Shown piece by piece: positions 27,978-38,300 of a DNA stretch of 64,000 bases; within the stretch, counting starts at the first letter, position 1; every line of letters begins with the position of its first letter. The DNA is from Agrococcus sp. Marseille-P2731 (GTDB taxonomy: Bacteria > Actinomycetota > Actinomycetes > Actinomycetales > Microbacteriaceae): contig NZ_FPEG01000003.1 of NCBI RefSeq assembly GCF_900117395.1, forward strand, positions 1 through 64,000, in the 5' to 3' direction. The notes under the pieces are model-generated. The model was given only the letters and a program-made list of their open reading frames with translations, made no database searches and was not told where the DNA came from. A program made the translations under genes and the position numbers.

Positions 27978-28346
27978 CCCGTTCTCGTCGCGCCCGGCGG
28001 GATCATCGTCACCGTTCGGGGAGCGGTCGTCGACGACCACGATGTCGGAGCGGAACTGGCCGGTGCGGTAGGCCGCCTTGCCCATCATCTGGGTCGCGAC
28101 GGGCGCCGTGACGAGCTGCATGCCTCCCGCCAGGATCAGCAGGGTGGTCGCCCCGGGATCGCGCAGCACGAGCGCCAGCCCGGCGCACAGCAGCAGGAAG
28201 CCGAGCGACTGCGGCTTGGAGGCCGCGTGCATGCGGTTCAGCACGTCGGGCAGCCGCACGAGCCCCACGGCCGCCGTCAGCGTGAAGAAGGCGCCGATCA
28301 GGATCAGCACCGCGCCCGCGACGTCCAGTGCACCTTCGATCGTCAC
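27975..28346 (-). CDS. mrpG: Mrp Na+/H+ antiporter subunit G
   Basis: A 123-residue subunit with three membrane helices, including the motif VRLPDVLNRMHAASKPQSLG, typical of MrpG/MnhG. The C-terminus is acidic and hydrophilic. GTG start at 28346, overlapping the mrpF stop as GTGA. Last gene of the operon. Confidence 0.93.
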   Translation of the reverse strand: MTIEGALDVAGAVLILIGAFFTLTAAVGLVRLPDVLNRMHAASKPQSLGFLLLCAGLALVLRDPGATTLLILAGGMQLVTAPVATQMMGKAAYRTGQFRSDIVVVDDRSPNGDDDPAGRDENG

Positions 28347-28759
28347 GGGGTCTCCTTCCCCTCGCGCCCGACGTCCGGCACTTGGCCGGCGTCCTCCTGC
28401 GAGCGGTCCCCGAGCGGTCCGGCTGCCTCGCCCTCGGCGGGCGCGTCACCCTCGGTCGCGTCAGGGGCGGGACCCTTCGCATCGGGGCCGGTGCCCACGA
28501 CGCTCTCGCGGCCCGCGACGAAGCGCGCCATCGAGACCGTGCCTGCGAAGGCGAGCAGCGACAGCACGAGGATGACCGGCAGGGTGTAGCGCTGGTGGTT
28601 GATCGCCGCCTCGACGGCGAGCGAGCCGGCGACGGTCGTGATGAGCACGTCGGTCGCGACCACGCGGTCGGCGGGGCCGGGCCCGCGCACGATGCGGACG
28701 AGCGTCAGCGCCGCGGCGACCACCAGCATGACGCCGGCGATGATCAGGATGACATCCAT
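28343..28759 (-). CDS. mrpF: Mrp Na+/H+ antiporter subunit F with long acidic tail
   Basis: A 138-residue subunit. The membrane part (about 1-88) is MrpF: three helices with RIVRGPGPADRVVATDVL. About 50 further residues, rich in Gly, Pro, Glu and Asp, form a hydrophilic tail not usual for MrpF (85-95 residues). The frame is intact. It starts on the mrpE stop (TGATG). Confidence 0.92.
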   Translation of the reverse strand: MDVILIIAGVMLVVAAALTLVRIVRGPGPADRVVATDVLITTVAGSLAVEAAINHQRYTLPVILVLSLLAFAGTVSMARFVAGRESVVGTGPDAKGPAPDATEGDAPAEGEAAGPLGDRSQEDAGQVPDVGREGKETP

Positions 28760-29289
28760 CAGCGCTCCTCCAGCAGCGCCCGGTCGGCCGCGGTGCCGAA
28801 GGCGCGCAGCGCAGTCGCCTCTGCCTCTAGCACCTTGGCACGGGCCTTCTCGACTCGCTCGGGCGTCGAGGCGTCGAAGACGTGCACGAGCAGCCAGCGG
28901 TCGCCCGCGTCCATCGCGACCGACCCTGGCACGAGCGTCGTCAGCTCGGCGGTGATGGCGGTGATGAAGATCGAGTCGCTGCGCAGCCGGACGCGGATGA
29001 TGGCGTTCTGCGTCGGGCGCCAGAACGCGAGCACCTTGAGCGCGACCTCGAAGCTCGCGACCACCAGTCCCCACAGCGTGACCGCGACGAGCCGCAGGAA
29101 GCCGAGGGGCCGGAAGAACTCGAGCTCCGGCACGTCGGGCAGCGGGAAGAGGGCCTGGATCAGCAGCGCGATGATGACGCCCCAGAGCGCGGCGCCGAGC
29201 GTGAGCTCGCCCCACAGCATCATCCAGACGACCGCCAGCCCGACGGTGGTGACGATCGAGAACCGGTAGCGGAGCTTGGGTCGCTTCAC
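28759..29289 (-). CDS. mrpE: Mrp Na+/H+ antiporter subunit E
   Basis: A 176-residue MrpE with N-terminal helices and the family motif after them (VALKVLAFWRPTQNAIIRV, then AELTTLVPGSVAMD). The GTG start at 29289 gives the usual N-terminus (KRPKLRYRFSIV) and overlaps the mrpD stop as GTGA. Confidence 0.92.
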   Translation of the reverse strand: MKRPKLRYRFSIVTTVGLAVVWMMLWGELTLGAALWGVIIALLIQALFPLPDVPELEFFRPLGFLRLVAVTLWGLVVASFEVALKVLAFWRPTQNAIIRVRLRSDSIFITAITAELTTLVPGSVAMDAGDRWLLVHVFDASTPERVEKARAKVLEAEATALRAFGTAADRALLEER

Positions 29290-30794
29290 GGGATCGCCTC
29301 CTCGACGGCGGCCTGGTACGCCCCGCCGTGGATGTCGACCGCCGCACGATAGGCGTAGTCCGTCAGCGGCCCCGCGATCGCGGTCAGCGCGACCGTGATG
29401 GCGACGAGGGTCGATGCGGCGACGACCCAGATGCGCGGCAGCACGCGGAGCGAGTGCACGCGGTCGTCGTCCTCGCCGCGATCCTGCCAGAAGGCGCGCT
29501 GCCACACGCGGATGACCGCGATGAGCGTCAGGATGCTCGTCACGACCCCGGCGATCACCGCGACGAGCGCGAGCGGGTTGTCGAGCATGAGGGCCGCGTC
29601 CATCAGCGCGACCTTGCCGAGGAAGCCCGACAGCGGCGGGATGCCGCCGAGGTTCAGCGCCGGCACGAGGTAGAGCACCGCCAGCAGCGGCACCGAGGCG
29701 AGCCCGCCGAGGCGCGCGAGGCTCGTGGAGCCGCCGACGCGCTCGATGAGTCCGACGACGATGAACAGCGTCGTCTGCACCAGGATGTGGTGGACGATGT
29801 AGAAGATCGCGGCGCCGAGCCCCAGCTCCGTGCCGAGCGCGATGCCGAGCAGCATGTAGCCGATGTGGCTGACGAGCGTGAACGAGAGCAGACGCTTGAT
29901 CTCGCCCTGCGCGAGCGCGCCGAGGATGCCGAACAGCATCGTCAGGATCGCGACGACCAGCAGCAGGTCGGTGAGCGGGCTCTCCGGGAACAGCAGGGTC
30001 TGCAGCCGCACGATCGCGAAGACGCCGACCTTGGTCAGCAGGCCGGCGAAGACCGCGGTCACGCTCGCGGGGGCCGTCGGGTAGGAGTCGGGCAGCCAGG
30101 CCTGCAGCGGGAAGATGGCGGCCTTGATGCCGAAGACGACCAGCAGCAGCAGCTGGATGGTGAGCTGCATCCCCGGGTCGAGCGCGGCGAGCCGCTCCGG
30201 CAGCTGCGCGAAGCTGACGGTGCCCGTCGCGCCGTAGACGAGGGAGATCGCCAGCAGGAACAGCAGCGAGGAGACGACGCTGACCACCACGTAGGTGGAG
30301 CCCGCGCGCACGCGCTCTCGCGTCGCGCCCAGCATGATCAGCACGTACGAGGAGAACAGCAGGATCTCGAAGCCGACGAAGAGGTTGAAGAGGTCGCCAG
30401 CGAGGAAGGCGTTCGACACTCCCGCGGTCAGCACCAGGAACGTCGGGTGGAAGACCGAGACGGGGGCGCCGTCGGCGCTGTCGGCGATGTCGCGGCGCGA
30501 GGGGAAGATCACGACGATCGCGACCACGATGCTCGAGACGAGCAGCATCAGCGACGAGAGCCGATCTGCGACGAGCACGATGCCCAGGCCATCCGGCCAG
30601 GCCCCGACCCACAGCACGGTCGGGCCCTGCGCATCCGCCGCCAGGCACAGGACGAGCGAGACCACCGCGACCACCGCGAGCGTGCTCGCGGAGACGACGC
30701 GCTGCATGGCCGGGTGCCGGGCGAGGATGAGCGTGATGCCGGCAGCGAGCAGCGGCAGCAGCACGGGGATGGGGACGAGGTTGGCGAGGTCCAT
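29286..30794 (-). CDS. mrpD: Mrp Na+/H+ antiporter subunit D
   Basis: A 502-residue proton-translocating subunit related to NuoN/NuoM of complex I, with about 14 helices. Conserved features include FVGFEILLFSSYVLI (glutamate in helix 5), the LLTKVGVFAI segment and the helix-7 and helix-8 lysine and histidine residues around KRLLSFTLVSHIGYML. Starts on the mrpC stop (TGATG). Confidence 0.94.
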   Translation of the reverse strand: MDLANLVPIPVLLPLLAAGITLILARHPAMQRVVSASTLAVVAVVSLVLCLAADAQGPTVLWVGAWPDGLGIVLVADRLSSLMLLVSSIVVAIVVIFPSRRDIADSADGAPVSVFHPTFLVLTAGVSNAFLAGDLFNLFVGFEILLFSSYVLIMLGATRERVRAGSTYVVVSVVSSLLFLLAISLVYGATGTVSFAQLPERLAALDPGMQLTIQLLLLVVFGIKAAIFPLQAWLPDSYPTAPASVTAVFAGLLTKVGVFAIVRLQTLLFPESPLTDLLLVVAILTMLFGILGALAQGEIKRLLSFTLVSHIGYMLLGIALGTELGLGAAIFYIVHHILVQTTLFIVVGLIERVGGSTSLARLGGLASVPLLAVLYLVPALNLGGIPPLSGFLGKVALMDAALMLDNPLALVAVIAGVVTSILTLIAVIRVWQRAFWQDRGEDDDRVHSLRVLPRIWVVAASTLVAITVALTAIAGPLTDYAYRAAVDIHGGAYQAAVEEAIP

Positions 30795-31249
30795 CAGCGC
30801 ACCCGCCCGCCGTCGAAGCGGCCGCCGGACTCGGAGTCGGAGTCGTCGTTCGGGTCGGTGGAGGTGTCGACGTAGGCCTCGCTCGAGAGGTCGGCCTCCG
30901 CGCGACGGCGCACGATGGCGTCCTCGACGTCATCGGCGACCTCGTCGTGGCCCTCGAGCTGGAACGAGCGGTAGGACATGGCGAGGAGGAGCGCGGCGGT
31001 CGCGAGCGAGATGACGATCGCGGTGAGCACCATGGCCTGCGGCAGCGGGTCGGCGATCAGCTCGGGATCCTCGCCTACGATCGGCGCGAGGCCCGCGGGG
31101 CCGGAGGCGACGAGGAACAGCAGGTTCACGCCGTTGCCGGCGAGCATGACGCCGGCGAGGATGCGCATGAGGCTGCGCTCGAGGAGCAGGTAGATGCCGG
31201 CGGCGATGAGCACGCCGCCCGCGATCGCGAGGATGAGCGTGGGGGTCAT
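30794..31249 (-). CDS. mrpC: Mrp Na+/H+ antiporter subunit C
   Basis: A 151-residue NuoK-like subunit with three helices (LILAIAGGVLIAAGIYLLLE, then GVMLAGNGVNLLFL, then AMVLTAIVISLATAALLLAM). A hydrophilic, acidic C-terminal tail of about 50 residues follows. The ATG at 31249 overlaps the mrpA stop (ATGA). Confidence 0.94.
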   Translation of the reverse strand: MTPTLILAIAGGVLIAAGIYLLLERSLMRILAGVMLAGNGVNLLFLVASGPAGLAPIVGEDPELIADPLPQAMVLTAIVISLATAALLLAMSYRSFQLEGHDEVADDVEDAIVRRRAEADLSSEAYVDTSTDPNDDSDSESGGRFDGGRVR

Positions 31250-34092
31250 CGGCGGGCCCCTTCTGCCGGCAGCGAGCGGTCGGAGCGCCAATGCGGACGC
31301 GGGGCGAGGTTCTGCTCGCCGTGCAGGTCGACACCGGCGCCTAGCGAGCGCACGAAGTCGAGCATCGCGCCGATGATGATCAGCCACACGCCGACGTCGA
31401 AGAACACGGTCGTGACGAGCTTCTGCTCGCCCAGCAGCGGCAGCACCGCCTCGATGGCGTAGGACTCACCGATGCGGCCGCCGATGAAGACGGGCCACAC
31501 CACGCTCAGCACGACGACCGCCATGCCGCCGCCGAGCAGCTTGCCGGCGTCGAAGGGCACCGCCTCGAGCAGCTCGTCGCGGCCGCCCGCCAGGTAGCGC
31601 ACCGCGAGCGCGACGCCCGCGACGAGGCCACCGGCGAAGCCGCCGCCTGGCTCGTTGTGCCCCACCGCGAGCAGGTAGATCGAGACCAGCATCATGATCG
31701 GGAACAGCAGGCGCGTCATCATCTCGAGCACGGGCGACGAGCGCTGCTCGTCGGCGAACGCGCCGCGCAGCCAGGTGCGACGGCCGGTCGCGCTCTGGCG
31801 CTGGCGCAGCACGCCGGTGCCCGCGACCGGGCGGCGGACGAAGATGAGGCTCGCGACGCCGGTGGCTGCGGCGAGCACGACCGCCACCTCGCCCAGGGTG
31901 TCCCAGGCGCGGATGTCGACGAGCGTGACGTTGACGATGTTCTCGCCGTGGCCGAACTCGTACGCCCACTGGTAGAAGCCGAGGGAGATCGGCTCGGCGG
32001 TGCGCGACTGGAGCGCCGCGAGGGAGGCGAGCGCCGCGAAGGTGCCGACCGCGATGCCCAGCGAGGCGCGCAGGTAGCGCGCGGCTCGCAGCGGCCGGTT
32101 CGTGAAGTACTTCGGCAGGCGACGCAGCACGAGCACCAGGATCACGAGGAAGACGGTCTCGGTGAGCGCCTGCGTGAGGGCCAGGTCGGGCGCGCCGTGC
32201 AGCAGGAACAGCAGCGCGACGCCGTAGCCGGCGACGGACAGCAGCATGAACGCCTTGAGGCGACCTCGCGTGGTGGTCGTGTAGACCGCGGCGATGCTCA
32301 CGATCACGGCCGTCGCGATCTGGCCGGCGGAGTCGTAGAGGCGCAGGTCGCTCGTGAGCGCCCCGGAGAGCAGCAGCGCGATGCCGGGGAACGCGACGAC
32401 GACCAGCAGGATCGTCGTGAGGTGCATGGGCAGCGAACCGGTCTGGAGGCGACCGGTCACCTCGACGGCCACGCGGTCGAGGCCGCGCATGCCCGCGTGG
32501 TACGCCCGCTCCAGCGGATCCTGGCCGTGCGGCGCGCGCCGGCGCCCGCCGAAGCGGCGGTGCACGAGCCAGCCGACGAGCCACGCGACCGCGGAGGAGA
32601 CGAGCGCGGGTGTGATGCCGTGCCAGAGCGCCAGGTGCGGCGGGGCGTCGCCCGCGGGCACCGCAGTGGCCTGCGGAGCGAGGAGCGAGGTGATCAGCTC
32701 GCCGCTGAAGCCGCCGATCAGCCCGATGGCGGCCAGCGCGATCGGCGCGACGATGAGCAGGTTCGAGCGGCGCTTGGGCTCGGTGCGCATCGGCCCGAAG
32801 AACGTGCCGACCAGCAGCCGCAGCGAGTAGGCGACCGTCAGCGCCGCGCCGACCGCGATGCCGATGAAGGCGATCCAGCCGATCGCCGTCACCTCGCCGT
32901 CGACCGGGCCGAGCGCGGCGTCGAGCGCGGCCTCCTTGCCCAGGAAGCCGAGCGCCGGCGGGATGCCGGCCATCGACGCGGCCGAGAGGATCGCGGCCGT
33001 CGCGACCCACGGCATCCGTCGTGCCAGCCCGCCGAGCTCGCGCAGGTCGCGCGTGCCGGTCGACTTGTCGACGATGCCGACCACCATGAACAGCGCCGCC
33101 TTGAAGACCGCGTGCGCGGCGAGCAGCGTCAGGCCCGACTGCATCGCTGCCTGGGTGCCGATGCCGAGCACCGTCACGAGCAGGCCGAGCTGGCTGACCG
33201 TGCCGTGGGCGAGGAGCACCTTGATGTCGAGCTGGCGCATGGCGCGCAGCGCACCGACCAGCATGGTGATGATGCCGAGCGTGACGAGGCTCCAGCGCCA
33301 CCAGGGCAGCTCGACGAACGCGGGGCTGAGCGCTGCGATCAGGAAGATGCCCGCCTTGACCATGGCCGCCGCGTGGAGGAAGGCGGAGACGGGCGTCGGC
33401 GCTGCCATCGCGCCCGGCAGCCAGTACTGGAAGGGCACGATGGCCGACTTCGAGAGCGCCCCGACCACCATAAGCGCCGCGGCCCACGCTGCGGTCACCG
33501 TCTGCGGCGGCTCGGCGAGCATGGCCGCGAGCGAGAAGGAGCCGGTCTCCGCCTCGAGCAGCATGATGCCGACGAGCATCGTCAGACCGCCGATGGTGGT
33601 GACGATGAGGGCGGTCTGCGCGGCCCTGCGGTTGCTCGCCGAGCGGTGGTTGAGGCCGACGAGCAGATAGCTGAAGACGGTCGTGAGCTCCCACCCGACC
33701 ATCAGCGCGATGAGGTCGTCGGAGAGCACGAGCAGCAGCATCGACGCCGCGAAGCCCGTGAGGAGGCCGACGGTGCGGTTGGCGAGCTTCTTCGACTCGA
33801 AGTACCAGGCGCAGTAGATGAAGATGAGGCCGCCGACCCCGAGGACGACCATGGCGAGCAACCACTGCAGCGATCCCAGGCGCAGGTCGATCGCGATGCC
33901 GAGCACGGGCATCCACTCGACGCGCTCCTGCAGGATGCCGCCATCGGCCACGAAGGGTGCCTGCATGCCGAACCAGACGGCGGCCGCGATGCTCGCCGCC
34001 GCGGGCAGCAGGAACACGAAGCGCCCCATGCGGCTGCTGAGCGCGCTCGCGACGACGCCGAGAACGGCGAGTGTCGTCACAGTGAGCAGCAC
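31246..34092 (-). CDS. mrpA: Mrp Na+/H+ antiporter subunits A and B, fused
   Basis: A 948-residue subunit. Residues 1 to about 780 are MrpA, related to NuoL, with the helix-5 glutamate in LMVGWELTTVFSYLLVG and lysine in HAAAMVKAGIFLI. The C-terminal part (about 795-930) is the MrpB domain, with VGHNEPGGGFAGGLVAG, normally a separate protein. The fusion is common in actinobacteria. GTG start; GAGAGGG lies 11 nt before it. First gene of mrpA-C-D-E-F-G, divergent from sbcD. Confidence 0.94.
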   Translation of the reverse strand: MLLTVTTLAVLGVVASALSSRMGRFVFLLPAAASIAAAVWFGMQAPFVADGGILQERVEWMPVLGIAIDLRLGSLQWLLAMVVLGVGGLIFIYCAWYFESKKLANRTVGLLTGFAASMLLLVLSDDLIALMVGWELTTVFSYLLVGLNHRSASNRRAAQTALIVTTIGGLTMLVGIMLLEAETGSFSLAAMLAEPPQTVTAAWAAALMVVGALSKSAIVPFQYWLPGAMAAPTPVSAFLHAAAMVKAGIFLIAALSPAFVELPWWRWSLVTLGIITMLVGALRAMRQLDIKVLLAHGTVSQLGLLVTVLGIGTQAAMQSGLTLLAAHAVFKAALFMVVGIVDKSTGTRDLRELGGLARRMPWVATAAILSAASMAGIPPALGFLGKEAALDAALGPVDGEVTAIGWIAFIGIAVGAALTVAYSLRLLVGTFFGPMRTEPKRRSNLLIVAPIALAAIGLIGGFSGELITSLLAPQATAVPAGDAPPHLALWHGITPALVSSAVAWLVGWLVHRRFGGRRRAPHGQDPLERAYHAGMRGLDRVAVEVTGRLQTGSLPMHLTTILLVVVAFPGIALLLSGALTSDLRLYDSAGQIATAVIVSIAAVYTTTTRGRLKAFMLLSVAGYGVALLFLLHGAPDLALTQALTETVFLVILVLVLRRLPKYFTNRPLRAARYLRASLGIAVGTFAALASLAALQSRTAEPISLGFYQWAYEFGHGENIVNVTLVDIRAWDTLGEVAVVLAAATGVASLIFVRRPVAGTGVLRQRQSATGRRTWLRGAFADEQRSSPVLEMMTRLLFPIMMLVSIYLLAVGHNEPGGGFAGGLVAGVALAVRYLAGGRDELLEAVPFDAGKLLGGGMAVVVLSVVWPVFIGGRIGESYAIEAVLPLLGEQKLVTTVFFDVGVWLIIIGAMLDFVRSLGAGVDLHGEQNLAPRPHWRSDRSLPAEGARR

Positions 34093-34179
34093 GTGGTGCA
34101 GTCCCTCTCGAGGCGCGGGCAGGGGCTGGCCCTATCCTATCCGCGCCGGGTGGTGCGGAACGACGTGGGCGGCGCCCTC

Positions 34180-34185
34180 TACCGT
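34180..34185 (+). promoter_or_regulatory. -10 hexamer TACCGT for a leaderless sbcD transcript
   Basis: TACCGT ends 6 nt before the sbcD ATG at 34192, with GGTGGC between. This suggests a message starting at the start codon. Confidence 0.45.
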
Positions 34186-34191
34186 GGTGGC

Positions 34192-35391
34192 ATGCGGCTC
34201 CTGCACACCTCCGACTGGCACGTCGGGCGCACGTTCCACGGGGCTGACACGCTCGGAGCGCTCGTCGGCGTGCTCGACGCGGTAGCGCTCGCCGTTCGCC
34301 AGCAGCGCATCGATGTCGTGCTCGTCGCGGGCGACGTGTACGACTCGGCGATGCCGTCGGGGCGCCACGTCGAGGCCCTCACGCGGGCGCTCGCCGAGAT
34401 CCGCGCCGCCGGCGCCGAGATCGTGCTCTCGAGCGGCAACCACGACTCGGCGGCGCGGTTGGGCGCCAACGCCGGCTTCGCCAAGGCCGGCGGGCTGCAC
34501 CTGAGCACGCAGGCGCTCGACCCCGACTCGTGGCGCATCCAGCTCTCGGACGAGCACGGGCCCGTGCACGTCTACGCCCTGCCCTACCTCGAGCCGGTGC
34601 TGCTGCGCGCCGCCCTGCCCGACGCCGGCATCACCGGCCAGACCGGGGCCGTGCGGTGGGCGATGGACGCGGTGCGCGCCTCGCGCGCGCAGCACCCGGG
34701 GCGCGCGGTCGTGCTCGCGCACTGCTTCGCTGCGGCGATGGGCGACGATGCCGCGGATGCGCCGACCGCGGCCGCGCAGGCCTCGGCGCGCGAGCTCGAC
34801 GACGCCCCCCGCGACATCACAGCGGGCGGGCTCGACGTGGTGCCGGTGTCGGCCTTCGCGGGCGTCGACTACGTCGCGCTCGGGCACATCCACTCGCGTC
34901 AAGTGCTCGCGCCCGCCGTGCGCTACTCGGGCGCGCCGCTGCACTACTCGTTCCGCGAGCGCTCCCCCGAGCGCGGCGGCTGGCTCGTCGAGCTCGACGC
35001 GGAGGGGCTCGGCTCGGTCTCGTGGGTCGGGCTGCCGGTGCCGCGGGCGCTCACCACGATCGAGGGCGAGCTCGCCGAGCTGCTCGTCGACCCGCGCCAC
35101 GACGGCACGGAGGGCGACTGGTTGCGGGTGCGCCTCACCGACCGGCTGCGGCCGATCGACGCCATGCGGCAGCTGCAGCGGCGCTGGCCGCACTGCGCGG
35201 AGGTCGACTGGATCGGTGGAGAGACGGCGCCGCAGGTGGCGCTGCGCGAGCGACTCGCGCGGCGCAGCGAGGCCGAGATCGTCGACGGATTCCTCGCCCA
35301 CGTGCGCAAGGGGGCCGGCGCGAGCGAGCGCGAGGCTGCGCTGGTGCGCGACGCTCTGGGCCGGGTCGCCGCCGAGGAGGCGTCCCGATGA
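34192..35391 (+). CDS. sbcD: DNA repair exonuclease SbcD
   Basis: A 399-residue nuclease subunit of the SbcCD (Mre11-Rad50) complex, which trims DNA ends and hairpins. Metal-binding motifs of the calcineurin-like fold appear in order: DWHVG, GDVYD, GNHDS, AHCF and GHIHS. An intact C-terminal capping domain follows. The ATG overlaps no upstream gene. Its stop overlaps the sbcC start (ATGA). Confidence 0.95.
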   Translation: MRLLHTSDWHVGRTFHGADTLGALVGVLDAVALAVRQQRIDVVLVAGDVYDSAMPSGRHVEALTRALAEIRAAGAEIVLSSGNHDSAARLGANAGFAKAGGLHLSTQALDPDSWRIQLSDEHGPVHVYALPYLEPVLLRAALPDAGITGQTGAVRWAMDAVRASRAQHPGRAVVLAHCFAAAMGDDAADAPTAAAQASARELDDAPRDITAGGLDVVPVSAFAGVDYVALGHIHSRQVLAPAVRYSGAPLHYSFRERSPERGGWLVELDAEGLGSVSWVGLPVPRALTTIEGELAELLVDPRHDGTEGDWLRVRLTDRLRPIDAMRQLQRRWPHCAEVDWIGGETAPQVALRERLARRSEAEIVDGFLAHVRKGAGASEREAALVRDALGRVAAEEASR

Positions 35392-38300
35392 GGCTGCTCC
35401 GGCTCGCGGGGGCGGCCTTCGGCCCGTTCCGGCAGGAGTTCGCCATCGACTTCGCCGCCTTCGAGGCAGACGGGGTCTACCTGATCGCCGGGCCCACCGG
35501 AGCCGGCAAGTCGACGATCCTCGACGCGGTGACGTTCGCGCTGTACGGATCCGCGCCGCGATACGCCGGCAGGCAGCAGCACCTGCGCAGCGACCTCGCG
35601 GGCCCGGAGCAGGCGACGTGGGTCGAGCTCGAGCTCGCCGTCGGCGAGCGCGTGCTGCGCGTGCGGCGGTCGCCGGAGTACGAGCGGCCCAAGCAGCGCG
35701 GCACCGGCACGACGAAGGAGCGAGCCTCCGCCCAGCTGCTCGAGCTGATCGACGGCGAGTGGCGCGCGGTGTCGACGAACGTCGGCGACGTCGGCGTCGA
35801 GGTCGGCCGCACCCTCGGGCTGACGAAGGATGAGTTCCTGCAGGTGATCCTGCTGGCCCAGAGCGGCTTCGCGAAGTTCCTCGCGGCTTCGAGCGACGAG
35901 CGCAAGCTGCTGCTGCAGCGGCTCTTCGGCACCGGCAGCATGCGCCGGCTGCGCGAGCTGCTGCTGGAGGACGCGAGGTCTGTCGAGACCGAGCGCAGCG
36001 ACCTCGAGCGCGTTCGCGACGAGCGCGGCGGGCGTGTGCGCGCGGTGCTCGATGACCTGCGACAGGGTGCGCCTGCAGGCGACGATGCTCCCGCCGCCGA
36101 CGCTCCCGCCGACGCCGCGGTGATCGACGAGGCCCTGCTGGAGTCCGCCGCGGCGGCGCTGGACTCGCGCGTCGCGGCCGCCGAGGGCACTGCGGAGCGC
36201 GCGGCCCGGGGCGAGCGCGAGGCGCGGCTCGAGCGCGACGCCGCGCGGGCCCTGGCTGAGCGCTTCGCCCGCCGCGCGGCGGCCGAGGGGTCGCTCGGTC
36301 GCCTCGACGAGGTCGCGGATGCGATCGACGCCGAGCGCGCGATCCTCGCCGACGCCGACCGTGCCGCAGAGGCCGCCAGCGCCCTCGACCGCTGGGATCG
36401 CGCCGACCGCGCTGCCGAGCGCACTGCGACGGCCGCGACCGCCGCGACGGACGCACTGCTGCGGGCAGGACTACTCGAGGAGGCTGCGCTGCCCGATGCC
36501 GCGTCTGCAGGAGCGCAGAGCGCACCGACGCCCGAGCGCGACGCGGTCGAGCAGGCGCATGCCTCCGCCGCCGACGATGTCGCGCTGGCGGGCACCGCCG
36601 TGCGGCTCGAGGCCGAGCTGCCCGCGCTCGAGCGCGAGGCCACGGCGACCGCAGCAGCAGCGGCGGCCGCCGATGCCGCGGTCGACGGGGCGAGGCGCGA
36701 GCGCACCGAGGCTCCCTCCCACAGAGAGGCGATCGCGCAGGCGCGGGAGCGCGCCGCGACCATCGCCGCAGGGCTCGGCGCGGCAGAGCGCGCGGTCGAC
36801 GCCGGGCGCGAGCGGCTCGAGGCGCGCGTCGAGGCCGACCGGCTGCTGAGACCGCTGGAGCGTGCCCGCGAGTCGGCGGCGACGACAGCTGCCGCTCAGG
36901 CGGCGGCCGCTGGCGAGGCCCAGCGCCTGCAGGCCGCCCGGCTCGCGGGCATCGCCGGCGAGATCGCGTCGAGTCTCGCGGACGGCGAAGCGTGCCCGGT
37001 GTGCGGCGCGATCGAGCATCCCGCCCCGCACGCCCCTGGCGCAGACGCCGTCACGGCCGACGACGTCGGCGAGGCGCTCGATGCCGCCGAGCAGGCAGCT
37101 GCTGCTTCGCGCGCCGCCAACGACACCCTGGGCGAGCTCGAGCGGCGGCTCGCCGCGGTCGAGGCGCGCGCCGGCGACGACGACCGGTCAGCGCTCGAAG
37201 CGGCGCTCGCCGAGGCCGAGTCCGAGTGCGCCGCGTGCACCGAGGCCGAGCGCGAGCGGGCGAGGCAGGTCGCCTTGCTGGCCGCGCACGACGAGGAAGC
37301 GCGCGGGCGGGACGAGCGCATCGCCGAGCTCGAGCAGCACGCCGCCCGCGCGCGCTCGGCCGAGGCCGCTGCTGCCGCCCGCCTCGTCGACGCCCGGCAG
37401 CGCCTCGTCGAGGCACGGGGCGAGCATGCTAGCGCGAGCGCGCTCCTGGCCGAGCGCACGGCGCGAGCGCGGACGCTCCGCGACTGGCTCGATGCGGATG
37501 CTGAGCACCGTCGAACCCTGGCCGAGCGGTCGGAGGCCGCAGCTGCGGGTGCCGCGGCGCTCGCCGAGCACGGCCTGCCCGCGCGCGAGACGACCGCGGC
37601 CATGCGCCTCGCGCCGGGCGACCGCACGACGCTGCGCCAGCGCATCCGCGCCCACGACGACGCCGTCGCGAGCGCGCGCGGCGTGCTCGCGCAGCCCGAC
37701 CTCGCCGACCTCGAAGGCGAGGCGCCGGCGCTGGCGCCGCTCGACGCTGCCCTCGAGGCGACGGAGGCCGCCGCGCGCGACGCCGGGAAGGCGGCGGCCG
37801 CCGCCTCGACGAGCCGCGACCACACCCTCGCCGACATCGCCGCCGCGAGGCAGGCCATCCGCGCACTCGCCGACGGTGCGGCGGAGGCCACGACGGTGCG
37901 AGCGCTCTCTCGTGCGCTGCAGGGCGACAACGAGCTGCGGCAGGACATCGAGACCTACGTGCTCGCGACGCGGCTCGGCGCGATCATCGATGCCGCGAAC
38001 CTTCGGCTCACCACCATGACGGGCGGCAGGTTCTCGCTGCTGCACGACGAGTCGACCGCATATCGGCGCAAGGCCTCCGGACTCGGCATCGAGGTGCTCG
38101 ACGCGCACACCGGCGTGCCGCGCACGGCGGCCTCGCTCTCGAGCGGCGAGACCTTCCTCGCCTCGCTCGCGCTGGCGCTCGGACTCGCCGACGTCGTGCA
38201 GGCGGAATCCGGCGGGGTCTCGCTCGAGACGCTCTTCGTCGACGAGGGCTTCGGCTCCCTCGACCAGGACACCCTCGAGGCGGCCTTGGCGACGCTCGAC

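Noticed and set aside
31657-35391. A 1244-codon open frame on the plus strand across the mrp operon
   Set aside because: It is the opposite-strand shadow of mrpA-type genes. Composition is dominated by Arg, His, Asp and Gln and resembles no protein; only its last 399 codons are real (sbcD).
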